This document shows positions 9,689 through 18,271 of a stretch of 64,000 nucleotides of DNA, piece by piece (the first letter of the stretch is position 1; each line of letters begins with the position of its first letter). A model generated the notes under the pieces. That model searched no databases and was not told the origin of the DNA. It worked only from the letters and a program-made list of their open reading frames with translations. The translations under genes were made by a program, and so were the position numbers. Source of the stretch: Janthinobacterium sp. GW456P (GTDB lineage Bacteria > Pseudomonadota > Gammaproteobacteria > Burkholderiales > Burkholderiaceae_D); assembly GCF_002127655.1 (NCBI RefSeq), contig NZ_NEHB01000006.1, positions 89,427 through 153,426 of the forward strand, written 5' to 3'.

Positions 9689-11143
9689 TTAAATACCGCC
9701 CATGCAGATGTATTTGATGACCAGGTAATCGTCGATCCCGTACGAGGATCCCTCCCGGCCCAGGCCCGACTGCTTGACGCCGCCGAACGGCGCCACTTCC
9801 GTCGAGATCAGCCCTGTGTTCACGCCCACCATGCCGGATTCCAGGCCTTCGGCGACTTTCCAGATGCGGCCGATGTCGCGCGAATAGAAATAGGACGCCA
9901 GACCGAATTCCGTGTTGTTGGCCAGGGCGATGACTTCCTCGTCCGCCCGGAAGCGGAACAGGGGCGCCAGCGGCCCGAACGTCTCTTCGCTGGCCACCAG
10001 CATGTCGCTCGTCACGTCGGCGATCACGGTGGGCTGGAAGAAGTTGTGGCCCAGCGCATGGCGCTTGCCTCCCAGTAGCAGGCGCCCGCCCTTGGCCAGT
10101 GCGTCGGCCACGTGCTGCTCCACTTTTTTTACGGCCTTTTCCTCGATCAGCGGCCCCTGCGTGACGCCTTCGTCGGCGCCGTTGCCCACCTTGAGTTTTT
10201 GCACGGCCGCCACCAGCTTTTGCGCGAAGGCCTCGTACACGCCATCCTGCACGTACAGCCGGTTGGCGCACACGCAGGTCTGGCCCGCGTTGCGGTACTT
10301 CGAGGCGATGGCGCCTTCGACTGCCGCATCCAGGTCGGCGTCGTCGAAGACGATGAACGGCGCATTGCCGCCCAGTTCCAGCGACAGCTTTTTGATCGTC
10401 GGCGCGCACTGGCGCATCAGCATGCGGCCCACTTCCGTCGATCCCGTGAAACTGAGCTTGCGTACGAGGGGATTGGATGTCATCTCATTGCCGATCTCCT
10501 GCGACGAGCCCGTGATGACATTGAACACGCCCGCAGGCACACCCGCGCGCTCGGCCAGCACGGCCAGCGCCAGCGCGGAAAACGGCGTCATGCCGGCCGG
10601 CTTGACGAGCATCGGGCAGCCGGCCGCCAGTGCCGGTCCTGCCTTGCGCGTGATCATCGCGGCGGGGAAGTTCCAGGGTGTGATGGCGGCGCACACGCCG
10701 ATCGGCTCCTTCGTCACGACGATGCGCCGGTCCGGCCACGGCGACTGCAGGGTGTCGCCCGCGACGCGCTTGCCTTCTTCGGCGAACCATTCGATGAAGG
10801 AGGCGGCGTATTGCACCTCGCCTTTGGCTTCGAGCAAGGGCTTGCCCTGTTCCGCCGTCATGATCAGCGCCAGGTCGTCCGCGTTTTCCAGTATCAGGTC
10901 ATTCCAGCGGCGCAGCACGGCCGCGCGTTCCTTGGCCGTCTTCTTGCGCCAGGCGGGCCAGGCGGCGTTGGCCATGCTGATGGCGTTCCTTGTCTCCTGC
11001 GTGCCCATCACGGGCACATGGCCGATCACTTCACCCGTGGCGGGATTGCGGACCTCGGCGTGCTTGCCGCCGTCGGCATCGAGCCATAGTCCGTTCAGGT
11101 AGCATTGCTGGCGTAGCAGCGCGGGGTCTTTCAGTGTGAGCAT
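9689..11143 (-). CDS. gabD: NADP-dependent succinate-semialdehyde dehydrogenase
   Basis: Oxidises succinate semialdehyde to succinate, the last step of GABA breakdown. The 484-residue protein has the ALDH fold with the general base in LELGGN (E256) and the catalytic cysteine in GQTCVC (C290); the second cysteine C292 is the conserved SSADH redox partner. ITPWNFPAAMITRK near 154 is typical of GabD. No gabT is adjacent, but the polyamine block starting near 16 kb could generate its substrate. The gene faces the beta-propeller gene across a 172-base region that contains a 20-bp palindrome. It is convergent with the TRIC gene. Confidence 0.92.
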   Translation of the reverse strand: MLTLKDPALLRQQCYLNGLWLDADGGKHAEVRNPATGEVIGHVPVMGTQETRNAISMANAAWPAWRKKTAKERAAVLRRWNDLILENADDLALIMTAEQGKPLLEAKGEVQYAASFIEWFAEEGKRVAGDTLQSPWPDRRIVVTKEPIGVCAAITPWNFPAAMITRKAGPALAAGCPMLVKPAGMTPFSALALAVLAERAGVPAGVFNVITGSSQEIGNEMTSNPLVRKLSFTGSTEVGRMLMRQCAPTIKKLSLELGGNAPFIVFDDADLDAAVEGAIASKYRNAGQTCVCANRLYVQDGVYEAFAQKLVAAVQKLKVGNGADEGVTQGPLIEEKAVKKVEQHVADALAKGGRLLLGGKRHALGHNFFQPTVIADVTSDMLVASEETFGPLAPLFRFRADEEVIALANNTEFGLASYFYSRDIGRIWKVAEGLESGMVGVNTGLISTEVAPFGGVKQSGLGREGSSYGIDDYLVIKYICMGGI

Positions 11144-11233
11144 GGCAGACTTTCAGCAGTGGTTGCGTGATCGTCCATGGTAGTCCTTTTTGCCGGGCGC
11201 ACGATTGCGTCCCACGTGCGGCGTCTGGCCTTC

Positions 11234-11253
11234 AAAAATAGTTGACTATTTTT
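11234..11253. promoter_or_regulatory. 20-bp palindrome, GntR-like operator candidate
   Basis: AAAAATAGT and ACTATTTTT form a perfect nine-base inverted repeat around TG. The core GT-TG-AC fits the loose GntR-family operator pattern GT-Nx-AC. It lies between divergent gabD (start 91 bases away) and the beta-propeller gene (63 bases away). No GntR regulator is encoded in the window. Confidence 0.5.
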
Positions 11254-11315
11254 AACCCCGTTTCGCCGCGCATGCCGTTTCATGGTTATTACCTCAATCA
11301 ACCGGAGCCGAAGCG

Positions 11316-13211
11316 ATGTCCAGCGCCCTCAAGATCATATTGTTGCTGTCCCTGCTGCTGTCGGCAGGCAGCCGCGCAGCCGGCACGGCGCCGCGCAAGA
11401 CCCTGGTGCCGTTCGCCAGCGAGCAGGCCTTGAGCAGCTACCTGCAGCAGCTGCAGGCGCGCCAGGCGGCGCTGCAAAGGGAGCAGCAGAAACTGCAGCG
11501 CGCCACGGCGCAGTACGCAGCGACGGCGCCCGCACCGCCGCCTGCACCAGCGCCCATGGTGGCGAAAGCGGCGCCGACGGCATCGGCGGAGGCGGCCGAA
11601 TCCGTCACCAATGTGCAGACGGCGGGCGTGGACGAAGGCGGCATCGTCAAGCTGCACGGCAAGCACCTGGTGATGCTCCGGCGCGGCAAACTGTTTACCG
11701 TGCAGGTGGGGGGCAATGCCCTGCAGCCCGTCGCTTCGCTCGACGCGTTCGCGCCGGGCAGCGACCCGTCGGGCAGCTGGTATGACGAGATGCTGATCGA
11801 TGGCGACACGGTGGTGGTGATCGGCTACAGCTACAGCCGTGGCGGTACCGAGATCGGCCTGTTCGACATTGGGGCAGACGGCAAGCTGGCCTACCGCGCC
11901 ACATATCATTTGCGCTCCAACGATTATTATTCGTCGCGCAATTACGCGAGCCGCCTGGTCGGCGGCAAGCTGGTGTTCTATTCGCCCCTGTCGCTGAACT
12001 TGCGCCGCGGCGACCCGTTCGGCGGCTTCCCCGCGCTGCGGCGCTGGCGTCCCGACGCCGTGCCGTCCGACTTCAAGCGCATCGCGCCGGCTACGCGCAT
12101 CTACCGCACCGATGATGAACTGGAGCCAGGCGCGGGCCTGACCCTGCACACCGTCACCGTGTGCGACCTGGCGCAGCGCGACATGCGCTGCGAAGCGAGC
12201 GCCGTCATGGGGCCGCAGGGGCGCGTGTTTTATGTGTCGGGCGAATCCGTTTTCGTGTGGACCACGCGCCGCGGCAGCGATTCGGGCGTGTTCCGCATTC
12301 CCCTCGACGGCTCGGCGCCCAGCGCCCTGAAGGTGGCTGGCGCGCCCGTCGACCAGTTCTCGTTCCTGGAAAGCGTGGATGGCCACCTGAACGTCCTGCT
12401 GCGCGCCGAAGGCCAGGGCGACGCCATGTGGGATGGCGCGCGGGGCCGGGGCGACATGGCCTTGCTGCGCGTGCCATTGGCGTCGTTTTCCGATGGCCGC
12501 GACAGTGCGCCGGCAGGCAGCTACCGGCCGCTGCCCGGCGGTGGCGGCTACGGCCTGCAGAACCGCTACGTGGGTCCCTATCTGTTGTACGGCAATCCGG
12601 GCAATGCCGGACGCCGCAAGGCCGACCAGGCCTGGCCGCGCCAGCCCCTGTATGCGGTGCGCTGGGCCGATGCGGGCAGCGTGCAAGCCCTGTCCCTGCC
12701 GCACGGCGTGGAGCGCATCGAGGCGCTGGGCAATGACGCCGTGGTGATCGGCGCGCAGGGCCGGGATCTGCACTTCAGCACCATCGGCCTGGGGGCGCAG
12801 GCGGCGGTCGCCACGCGCTATATCCGTGCCGACGCGGCGCAGGGCGAGTCGCGCAGCCACGGCTTTTTCTACAAGCCGCAAGCGGCCGGCGAGGGCTTGA
12901 TCGGCCTGCCCATCCTGGGCGCGGACGAGCGGCCTGGCTTGAGCAAGTCAGCCGCCTCCGTCCTGTACCTGCGCAACAGCGGCCTGCAATTGAGTGAACT
13001 GGGCGCGCTGGCGGCGCGGCCAGGCCAGGCACCGGACGACGGCTGCCGCGCGTCGTGCATCGACTGGTACGGCAATGCGCGGCCCCTGTTCCTGCAGGGC
13101 CGCGTCTTCGCCCTGCTCGGCTATGAACTGGTGGAAGGAGCGCTCAGGGATGGACAGATCCGCGAAGTGCGCCGCGTCAGCTATGCGCCCAATGCCTCCT
13201 CTTTGCGCTGA
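11316..13211 (+). CDS. secreted beta-propeller domain protein (PF09826 type)
   Basis: A 631-residue exported protein with a signal peptide (1-22), a coiled-coil-prone stretch (about 35-66), an Ala/Pro linker (70-95), then a beta-propeller domain. The motif TNVQTAGVDEGGIVK (98-112) closely matches the TNVQ-x-GVDE-x-DIVK hallmark that opens this family; blades follow to the C-terminus, which has a closely spaced cysteine pair (GCRASC). Function unknown. It lies 49 bases before an ECF sigma factor and its putative anti-sigma partner, so it may be an envelope component of that signalling unit. CGGAG precedes the ATG. Confidence 0.8.
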   Translation: MSSALKIILLLSLLLSAGSRAAGTAPRKTLVPFASEQALSSYLQQLQARQAALQREQQKLQRATAQYAATAPAPPPAPAPMVAKAAPTASAEAAESVTNVQTAGVDEGGIVKLHGKHLVMLRRGKLFTVQVGGNALQPVASLDAFAPGSDPSGSWYDEMLIDGDTVVVIGYSYSRGGTEIGLFDIGADGKLAYRATYHLRSNDYYSSRNYASRLVGGKLVFYSPLSLNLRRGDPFGGFPALRRWRPDAVPSDFKRIAPATRIYRTDDELEPGAGLTLHTVTVCDLAQRDMRCEASAVMGPQGRVFYVSGESVFVWTTRRGSDSGVFRIPLDGSAPSALKVAGAPVDQFSFLESVDGHLNVLLRAEGQGDAMWDGARGRGDMALLRVPLASFSDGRDSAPAGSYRPLPGGGGYGLQNRYVGPYLLYGNPGNAGRRKADQAWPRQPLYAVRWADAGSVQALSLPHGVERIEALGNDAVVIGAQGRDLHFSTIGLGAQAAVATRYIRADAAQGESRSHGFFYKPQAAGEGLIGLPILGADERPGLSKSAASVLYLRNSGLQLSELGALAARPGQAPDDGCRASCIDWYGNARPLFLQGRVFALLGYELVEGALRDGQIREVRRVSYAPNASSLR

Positions 13212-13260
13212 AGGAGTGTGGAAATTGCCGCTGCCGCGTAGTTCGGCTACACTGGTTCGC

Positions 13261-13827
13261 ATGCCCGACACCCTGATTACCGCGACCGATGAAGACCTGA
13301 TGCTGCGCTACAGCGCCGGCGACCTGCCGTCGTTTCGCGAACTGTACCGGCGCCACAGCCAGGGCCTGTACCGCTTCGTGGCCTGGCGTTCGCCGCGCCG
13401 CGCGTGGGTGGACGAGATCGTGCAGGATACGTGGGCCAGCCTGCATGCGGCGCGCGCCGGCTACCAGCCGCAATCGGCGTTCCGCACCTATCTGTACCAG
13501 ATCGCGCGCAACCGCCTGATCGATCTGCTGCGCCAGCGGGAGGGACAGGAGTACGGCGACGCGGGCGAACTGCTGGACGAGGGCGCCTCGCCGCCGCAGT
13601 CGCTGGAGCAGAAACAGCAGCATGCGCGACTGCATGCGGCCATCGCCGCGCTGCCGGTGGAGCAGAAGGAAGCGCTGGTGCTGCAGCAGTTCAGCGGCAT
13701 GAGCATCCTCGAGATCGCCGTGGTGACGGGGGCGGAAGCGGAAACCGTCAAGAGCCGGCTGCGCTACGCCATGCAGAAATTGCGCGCGGGCTTGGACAGC
13801 GCCGCTGGCGCGGGAGGACAGGCATGA
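13261..13827 (+). CDS. ECF-type RNA polymerase sigma factor
   Basis: A 188-residue group IV sigma factor. Region 2 spans about 13-92 (DLMLRYSAGDLPSFRELYRR, then ARNRLIDLLRQ), a short acidic linker follows (100-118), and region 4 spans 125-178 with the helix-turn-helix MSILEIAVVTGAEAETVKSR. Regions 1 and 3 are absent, as in ECF sigmas. The start was set at the ATG before PDTLITATDEDL; a longer upstream frame overlaps the preceding gene. Its stop overlaps the next start (ATGA), implying translational coupling with the putative anti-sigma factor. Confidence 0.88.
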   Translation: MPDTLITATDEDLMLRYSAGDLPSFRELYRRHSQGLYRFVAWRSPRRAWVDEIVQDTWASLHAARAGYQPQSAFRTYLYQIARNRLIDLLRQREGQEYGDAGELLDEGASPPQSLEQKQQHARLHAAIAALPVEQKEALVLQQFSGMSILEIAVVTGAEAETVKSRLRYAMQKLRAGLDSAAGAGGQA

Positions 13828-14636
13828 ATACGCACGATCAAGATCACGACGAACCGAATGACGAGGAATTGACCGCGCTGCTGGCCAGCCTGCCGCAGCC
13901 GGCGCCTTCCAGCGCGCTCGATGCGGCCATCCTGGCCGACGCGGAAAAGGCCTTGCACCCGCCGGCAGCGGCCAACGACAGCGCCGATGGCGTGCTGCGC
14001 ACTCTGCCGGCCAAGAAATCGCCGGACTATCTGCAGCGCTGGCGCGTTCCGCTGGGGCTGGCCGCCGCCGTGCTGCTGACAGTAAACCTGATCGGCGTGG
14101 ACTGGTTCGGCTCGAAGCCGGCGCAATTTCCCGTGGTCGGGGAACCGGTCACGCAGGAGGTGATGCGGGAAGCCGCACCGGCCCCCGTCCCTGCGACTGA
14201 GTCCGTGCCACCACCGCCGGCACCGCGCGCCATGGCCAAGGCGGCACCGAGGCCGCCGGTGCAGGCCGAGCCGGTAGCAGCCGTGCCGTCAGCACCCCCG
14301 CTGGCGGCGACCGTACCCGTGGCTCCTCCTGCGCCGCCGCCCCCGCCGGCGCCTGCTGCGGCAATCGAGCAGCCAGCCGCCATGCAGGCCGAGGCCGGCC
14401 TGCAGCGCCAGGCGCCGGTGCAGCGCGCGCTGGCCATGCCCGCTCCCGTCGCGGTCCGCTCCGCGCCGCTGCCGCCGCCGGCAAAACTCGACGCTTCCGT
14501 GTGGCTGCTGAAGATCGACGCCCTGCTCAAGGCGGGCGAGGGCGCGCTGGCGCGCGAGGAGTGGGCCGCATTCAGGCAGGCGTATCCCGACTATCCGGTG
14601 GCCGAGGAGTTGCGGCAGCGGCTGGAAAAGAAGTAA
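13824..14636 (+). CDS. membrane-anchored putative anti-sigma factor, Pro/Ala-rich
   Basis: A 270-residue protein with an acidic N-terminal cytoplasmic part (1-70), one membrane helix (about 74-92, followed by WFG), a periplasmic stretch extremely rich in Pro and Ala (about 110-215), and a C-terminal helical segment with WLLKIDALLKAGE and FRQAYPDYP. A similar W..I..L...G.....F...YPDY tail occurs, as far as I remember, in other proteobacterial putative anti-sigma proteins. No zinc-binding HxxxCxxC motif is present, so it is not a ZAS-type anti-sigma. Assignment rests on coupling to the sigma gene and topology. Confidence 0.65.
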   Translation: MNTHDQDHDEPNDEELTALLASLPQPAPSSALDAAILADAEKALHPPAAANDSADGVLRTLPAKKSPDYLQRWRVPLGLAAAVLLTVNLIGVDWFGSKPAQFPVVGEPVTQEVMREAAPAPVPATESVPPPPAPRAMAKAAPRPPVQAEPVAAVPSAPPLAATVPVAPPAPPPPPAPAAAIEQPAAMQAEAGLQRQAPVQRALAMPAPVAVRSAPLPPPAKLDASVWLLKIDALLKAGEGALAREEWAAFRQAYPDYPVAEELRQRLEKK

Positions 14637-14642
14637 AAAACG

Positions 14643-15788
14643 CTAGACGATCCCCTTCCTGCGTTCCCACACGGCGCTGCCGACGAAAATGGCGGCGCAC
14701 ACCCACATCACGGCCGGCAGGGCGTTCACGCCCGCCGATTGCATCAGGACGCCCGTCAGCAGGGGACCGCCACCGCTGGTCACGCCCCAGGTGGCGTTGA
14801 CGATGGCGCTGGCGCTGGTCAGCGACAGCCCCGTAAACCGCTCGCCGCAGGCCACCAGCGCCAGCATGTAGATGCCGCCCGCCGCCGCGCCCAGCAACAG
14901 CAGCAGGGTCCACCACAGCCATGGCGTGCCGACGGCCAACGGCAGCAGCGGCAGCAGCAGGCAGACGGCCACGCCGCAGCCCGCGTGCACCCTGGCGCGG
15001 CCAAAGCGGTCGGCCATCCATCCCAGCGCGAATTGCAGGCCCGTGTCGCCCACCAGCACCACGGTCGCCGACAGCAGGGCCAGGTCCGTGCCGATGCCGT
15101 GCTCCATCGCGTACAGCGGCAGCAAGCTCAATGCCAGGGTGTCGAACAGGGCGAAGAAGGCGGCGCCGAGCACGATCATCGGCATGCGCGGCAGGATCAG
15201 GGTCCACTTCACGCCGTGTTCTTCCGGCTCCTTTTCCGGGCCGCTGTTCGAGATCAGCATCAGGCCCGGCACGGCCAGCAAAAACAGCAGGCCGCAGGCG
15301 GCGAAGCTCCAGCTGATCTTGTCGTTGAAGAGGGCCACGAGGGCGGGACCGATCAGCTGGAAGAATGTAAAACTGGTGGTGTACATGGCCACCACACGGC
15401 CGCGCGAATTATCGGGCGCCAGGCGGTTGACCCACGCTTCGCCGATGGTAAACAGCACGCCCATGGCGCCGCCGAACAGGAAGCGCAGCACGCTCCACGC
15501 CAGCAGGTCGTCGGTGCACTGCATGGCGATCGTCGCCAGCGAGGCCACCCAGACGGCGCCCAGCATGGTGGCGCGCGCACCGAAACGCCTCACCCAGCCC
15601 GAGACGAACGGCGAGGCGGCCAGGATGCCGAGGGCGCTGACGGCCGTGATCATGCCGATGATGTCCGTGCCCACGCCGCGCTGGTGCAGGGTCAGGGCGG
15701 TGAGCGGCATGGTGGCGCCCAGGCCCAGGCCCACCACGCCGATGCTGACCACAAGGGCGAAGAAGTCGCGCCACGGCATGGTCTTCAT
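14643..15788 (-). CDS. MFS transporter, YcaD-like
   Basis: A 381-residue inner-membrane protein with about 12 hydrophobic helices and the MFS loop motif GWMADRFGRARVH between helices 8 and 9. Length and layout resemble E. coli YcaD, whose substrate is unknown. The open frame runs 81 codons further upstream, but that part is Arg-rich and unlike an MFS N-terminus; the ATG before KTMPWRDFFALV has GAGGGG upstream. Convergent with the anti-sigma gene (six-base gap), divergent from puuD across 282 bases that include a small GCAATATTGC palindrome (15919-15928). Confidence 0.82.
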   Translation of the reverse strand: MKTMPWRDFFALVVSIGVVGLGLGATMPLTALTLHQRGVGTDIIGMITAVSALGILAASPFVSGWVRRFGARATMLGAVWVASLATIAMQCTDDLLAWSVLRFLFGGAMGVLFTIGEAWVNRLAPDNSRGRVVAMYTTSFTFFQLIGPALVALFNDKISWSFAACGLLFLLAVPGLMLISNSGPEKEPEEHGVKWTLILPRMPMIVLGAAFFALFDTLALSLLPLYAMEHGIGTDLALLSATVVLVGDTGLQFALGWMADRFGRARVHAGCGVAVCLLLPLLPLAVGTPWLWWTLLLLLGAAAGGIYMLALVACGERFTGLSLTSASAIVNATWGVTSGGGPLLTGVLMQSAGVNALPAVMWVCAAIFVGSAVWERRKGIV

Positions 15789-16070
15789 GGCCGCCCCCTC
15801 GGGGTGGAAAAGGTGTTCAGGATGGCGGGAAAACGGTGTGGATGCATGGGAAAGTAGGCAACTGTGCCTGCGGCGCTGGTGTTTGGCGCCGGACGGGCAT
15901 ATGATGATTTTGATAAAGGCAATATTGCAAAGCCGTAGTGTAGGCGATATGCGCCGCCGCTGGCCACGTCCATCGGTGTGGCCGACTCTGCCGGCTCTGC
16001 TGTACAGTGAAGCGAGCGGCAGCGCTGTCATGGCGCTGTCATTGGATCGTCACGCCAGCGAGGTAGCACC

Positions 16071-16835
16071 ATGCGCCGTCCCATCGTTCTCGTTCCCGCC
16101 TGCCAGCGCCAGTTGGGCAGCCATGCCTGGCACATGGCGCAGGATAAATACCTGCACGCCGTGCTGCGCGGTGCCGGCTGCATGCCGCTGCTGCTGCCCG
16201 CCCTGGGCGCCGATGCCGACCTGGAAGCGGCGCTGCGCATCGCCGACGGCGTCATGCTGACCGGTTCCGCCTCAAACGTCGATGCGCGCCTGTATGGCGA
16301 AGAGATCCTGCATCCCGACCTGCCGCAAGACCCTGCGCGCGATGCCACCACCTTGCCCCTGATCCGCGCCGCACTGGCGTCGCAGTTGCCGCTGCTGGCC
16401 ATCTGCCGCGGCTTCCAGGAAGTCAACGTGGCCCTGGGCGGCAGCCTGCACCAAGCCGTGCAGGCGGTGCCGGGCATGATGGACCACCGCGAGAACGTGC
16501 TCGATCCGCTGGCGCGCCAGTATGCGCCCGCGCACCGCATTCGCTTGACCCCCGACGGCCTGCTGTCACGGCTGCTGGGCGGCGAGAGCGAAATGATGGT
16601 CAATTCCCTGCATGGCCAGGGCATCGCCCGGCTGGCCGATGGCTTGCTGGTGGAAGCGCTGGCCGACGACGGCCTGGTGGAAGCGTACACGGTGGCCAGC
16701 GCCGCCGGCTTTGCGCTGGCCGTGCAATGGCATCCGGAATGGCAGGTGGAAGACAATCCGCAGTCCATGCGGCTGTTCGGCGCCTTTGGCCAGGCTTGCC
16801 GCGATTACCAGGAGCAGCACAGAAAGACAGAATGA
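16071..16835 (+). CDS. puuD: gamma-glutamyl-gamma-aminobutyrate hydrolase (class I GATase-like)
   Basis: Hydrolyses gamma-glutamyl-GABA to glutamate and GABA, the last step of the glutamylated putrescine route. The 254-residue protein has the glutamine-amidotransferase nucleophile C112 in AICRGFQEVN and the His/Glu pair in QWHPEW (H221, E223); the NxxHGQG motif (178-184) is typical of PuuD/SpuA. GAGGTAG precedes the ATG. First gene of puuD-puuA-spuC, the order of spuA-spuB-spuC in Pseudomonas. Confidence 0.9.
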   Translation: MRRPIVLVPACQRQLGSHAWHMAQDKYLHAVLRGAGCMPLLLPALGADADLEAALRIADGVMLTGSASNVDARLYGEEILHPDLPQDPARDATTLPLIRAALASQLPLLAICRGFQEVNVALGGSLHQAVQAVPGMMDHRENVLDPLARQYAPAHRIRLTPDGLLSRLLGGESEMMVNSLHGQGIARLADGLLVEALADDGLVEAYTVASAAGFALAVQWHPEWQVEDNPQSMRLFGAFGQACRDYQEQHRKTE

Positions 16836-16889
16836 CAGGCGCACCGCCCGCAGCACGCGGTGTTTGATCAAGACCAGCGAGAGGGAAAC

Positions 16890-18260
16890 ATGGCAATACG
16901 CGAGAATTTCACTTATACGGACATGGATTTGTGGCTCAATGAAAAGCGCGTCACGGAAATCGAATGCCTGGTCCCCGACTTGACGGGCGTGGCGCGGGGG
17001 AAGATCCTGCCGCGCGGGAAATTCACCCAGGAGCGCGGCATGCGCATCCCGGAAGCGGTGCTGGGCATGACGGTGACGGGCAATTATCCGGTCGACGATG
17101 GCGGCTATGACCGCGCCATTTCCAGCACCGACCGCGACATGATCCTGAAGGCCGATCCCACCACCATCACCATGGTGCCGTGGGCCACGGACCCCACCGC
17201 GCAAGTCATCCACGACTGCTATTTTTCCGACGGCATGCTGGTCGATTTCGCGCCGCGCTCCGTGCTGCGGCGCGTGCTGAAACTGTATGCGGACAAGGGC
17301 TGGAAACCCGTGGTGGCGCCCGAGCTCGAATTCTATCTGACGGCGAAGAACATGGACCCGGACCTGCCGCTGAAACCGCCCATCGGCCGCAGCGGCCGGG
17401 CCGAGACCAGCCGCCAGGTGTACAGCATCGACGCCGTCAACGAGTTCGACCCGCTGTTCGAGGATATCTACGATTACTGCGAACTGATGAACCTGGACGT
17501 CGATACCCTGATCCACGAGATCGGCGCGGGCCAGATGGAAATCAACTTCCTGCACGGCGATCCGCTGGGCCTGGCCGACAAGGTGTTCTTCTTCAAGCGC
17601 ACCCTGCGCGAGGCGGCGTTAAAACACGATATGTACGCCACCTTCATGGCCAAGCCCATGGCGGGCGAGCCGGGGTCCGCCATGCATGTGCACCAGAGCG
17701 TGACGGATGCGAAGACGGGCCTGAATATCTTCAGCAACGAGGACGGTTCGGCCGCGCCCATCTTCAAGCATTACATCGCGGGCTTGCAGCGCTACATGCC
17801 GTCGGCCATGGCCATCGTCGCGCCCTACGTGAATTCCTACCGCCGCATCGTGCGCCACACGGCCGCGCCGATCAACATCCAGTGGGGCCTGGACAACCGC
17901 ACCGTGGGCTTCCGCGTGCCCGAGTCGGGCGTGCAGGACCGGCGCGTGGAAAACCGCATCATCGGCGCCGATGCGAATCCCTACCTGGCCCTGGCCGTCA
18001 CCCTGGCCTGCGGCTACCTGGGCATGACGGAGCAGCTGGAAGCGACGCCGATGATGGTGGGCAGCGCCTACGACATGAAGTTCGAGCTGCCGCAAGGCTT
18101 GCCGGAAGCGCTGCAGCTGCTGCGCGCGGAAGACAAGCTGCGCACGGTGCTGGGCGAGCGCTTCATCGACGTGTACGCGGCCATCAAGGATCTCGAACAC
18201 CAGGAGTTCATGACGGTGATCAGCCCCTGGGAGCGCGAACACCTGTTATTGCACGTTTAA
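16890..18260 (+). CDS. puuA: gamma-glutamylpolyamine synthetase (glutamine-synthetase-like)
   Basis: ATP-dependent ligase of the glutamine synthetase superfamily joining glutamate to putrescine or another polyamine. The 456-residue product has the catalytic-domain motifs APELEFYL, GAGQMEINFLHGDPL (metal and glutamate binding) and AMHVHQS (ATP-binding HVHQS), and the YRRIVRHTAAP segment of the PuuA/SpuB/SpuI class rather than GlnA. The start was placed at the ATG behind GAGAGGGAAAC; ten extra codons are open upstream. Followed 11 bases later by the aminotransferase gene. Confidence 0.88.
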   Translation: MAIRENFTYTDMDLWLNEKRVTEIECLVPDLTGVARGKILPRGKFTQERGMRIPEAVLGMTVTGNYPVDDGGYDRAISSTDRDMILKADPTTITMVPWATDPTAQVIHDCYFSDGMLVDFAPRSVLRRVLKLYADKGWKPVVAPELEFYLTAKNMDPDLPLKPPIGRSGRAETSRQVYSIDAVNEFDPLFEDIYDYCELMNLDVDTLIHEIGAGQMEINFLHGDPLGLADKVFFFKRTLREAALKHDMYATFMAKPMAGEPGSAMHVHQSVTDAKTGLNIFSNEDGSAAPIFKHYIAGLQRYMPSAMAIVAPYVNSYRRIVRHTAAPINIQWGLDNRTVGFRVPESGVQDRRVENRIIGADANPYLALAVTLACGYLGMTEQLEATPMMVGSAYDMKFELPQGLPEALQLLRAEDKLRTVLGERFIDVYAAIKDLEHQEFMTVISPWEREHLLLHV

Positions 18261-18271
18261 AAGGAGCACGC

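Noticed and set aside
11257-11290. Direct repeat CCGTTTC with 17-base period before the beta-propeller gene
   Set aside because: Only two copies, no match to a known ECF or sigma-70 promoter at that spacing.
15908-15940. TTGATA/TTGCAA and GCAATATTGC as a puuD promoter-operator
   Set aside because: Boxes do not pair at a standard spacing and the palindrome does not match the PuuR site I know of; too weak to annotate.
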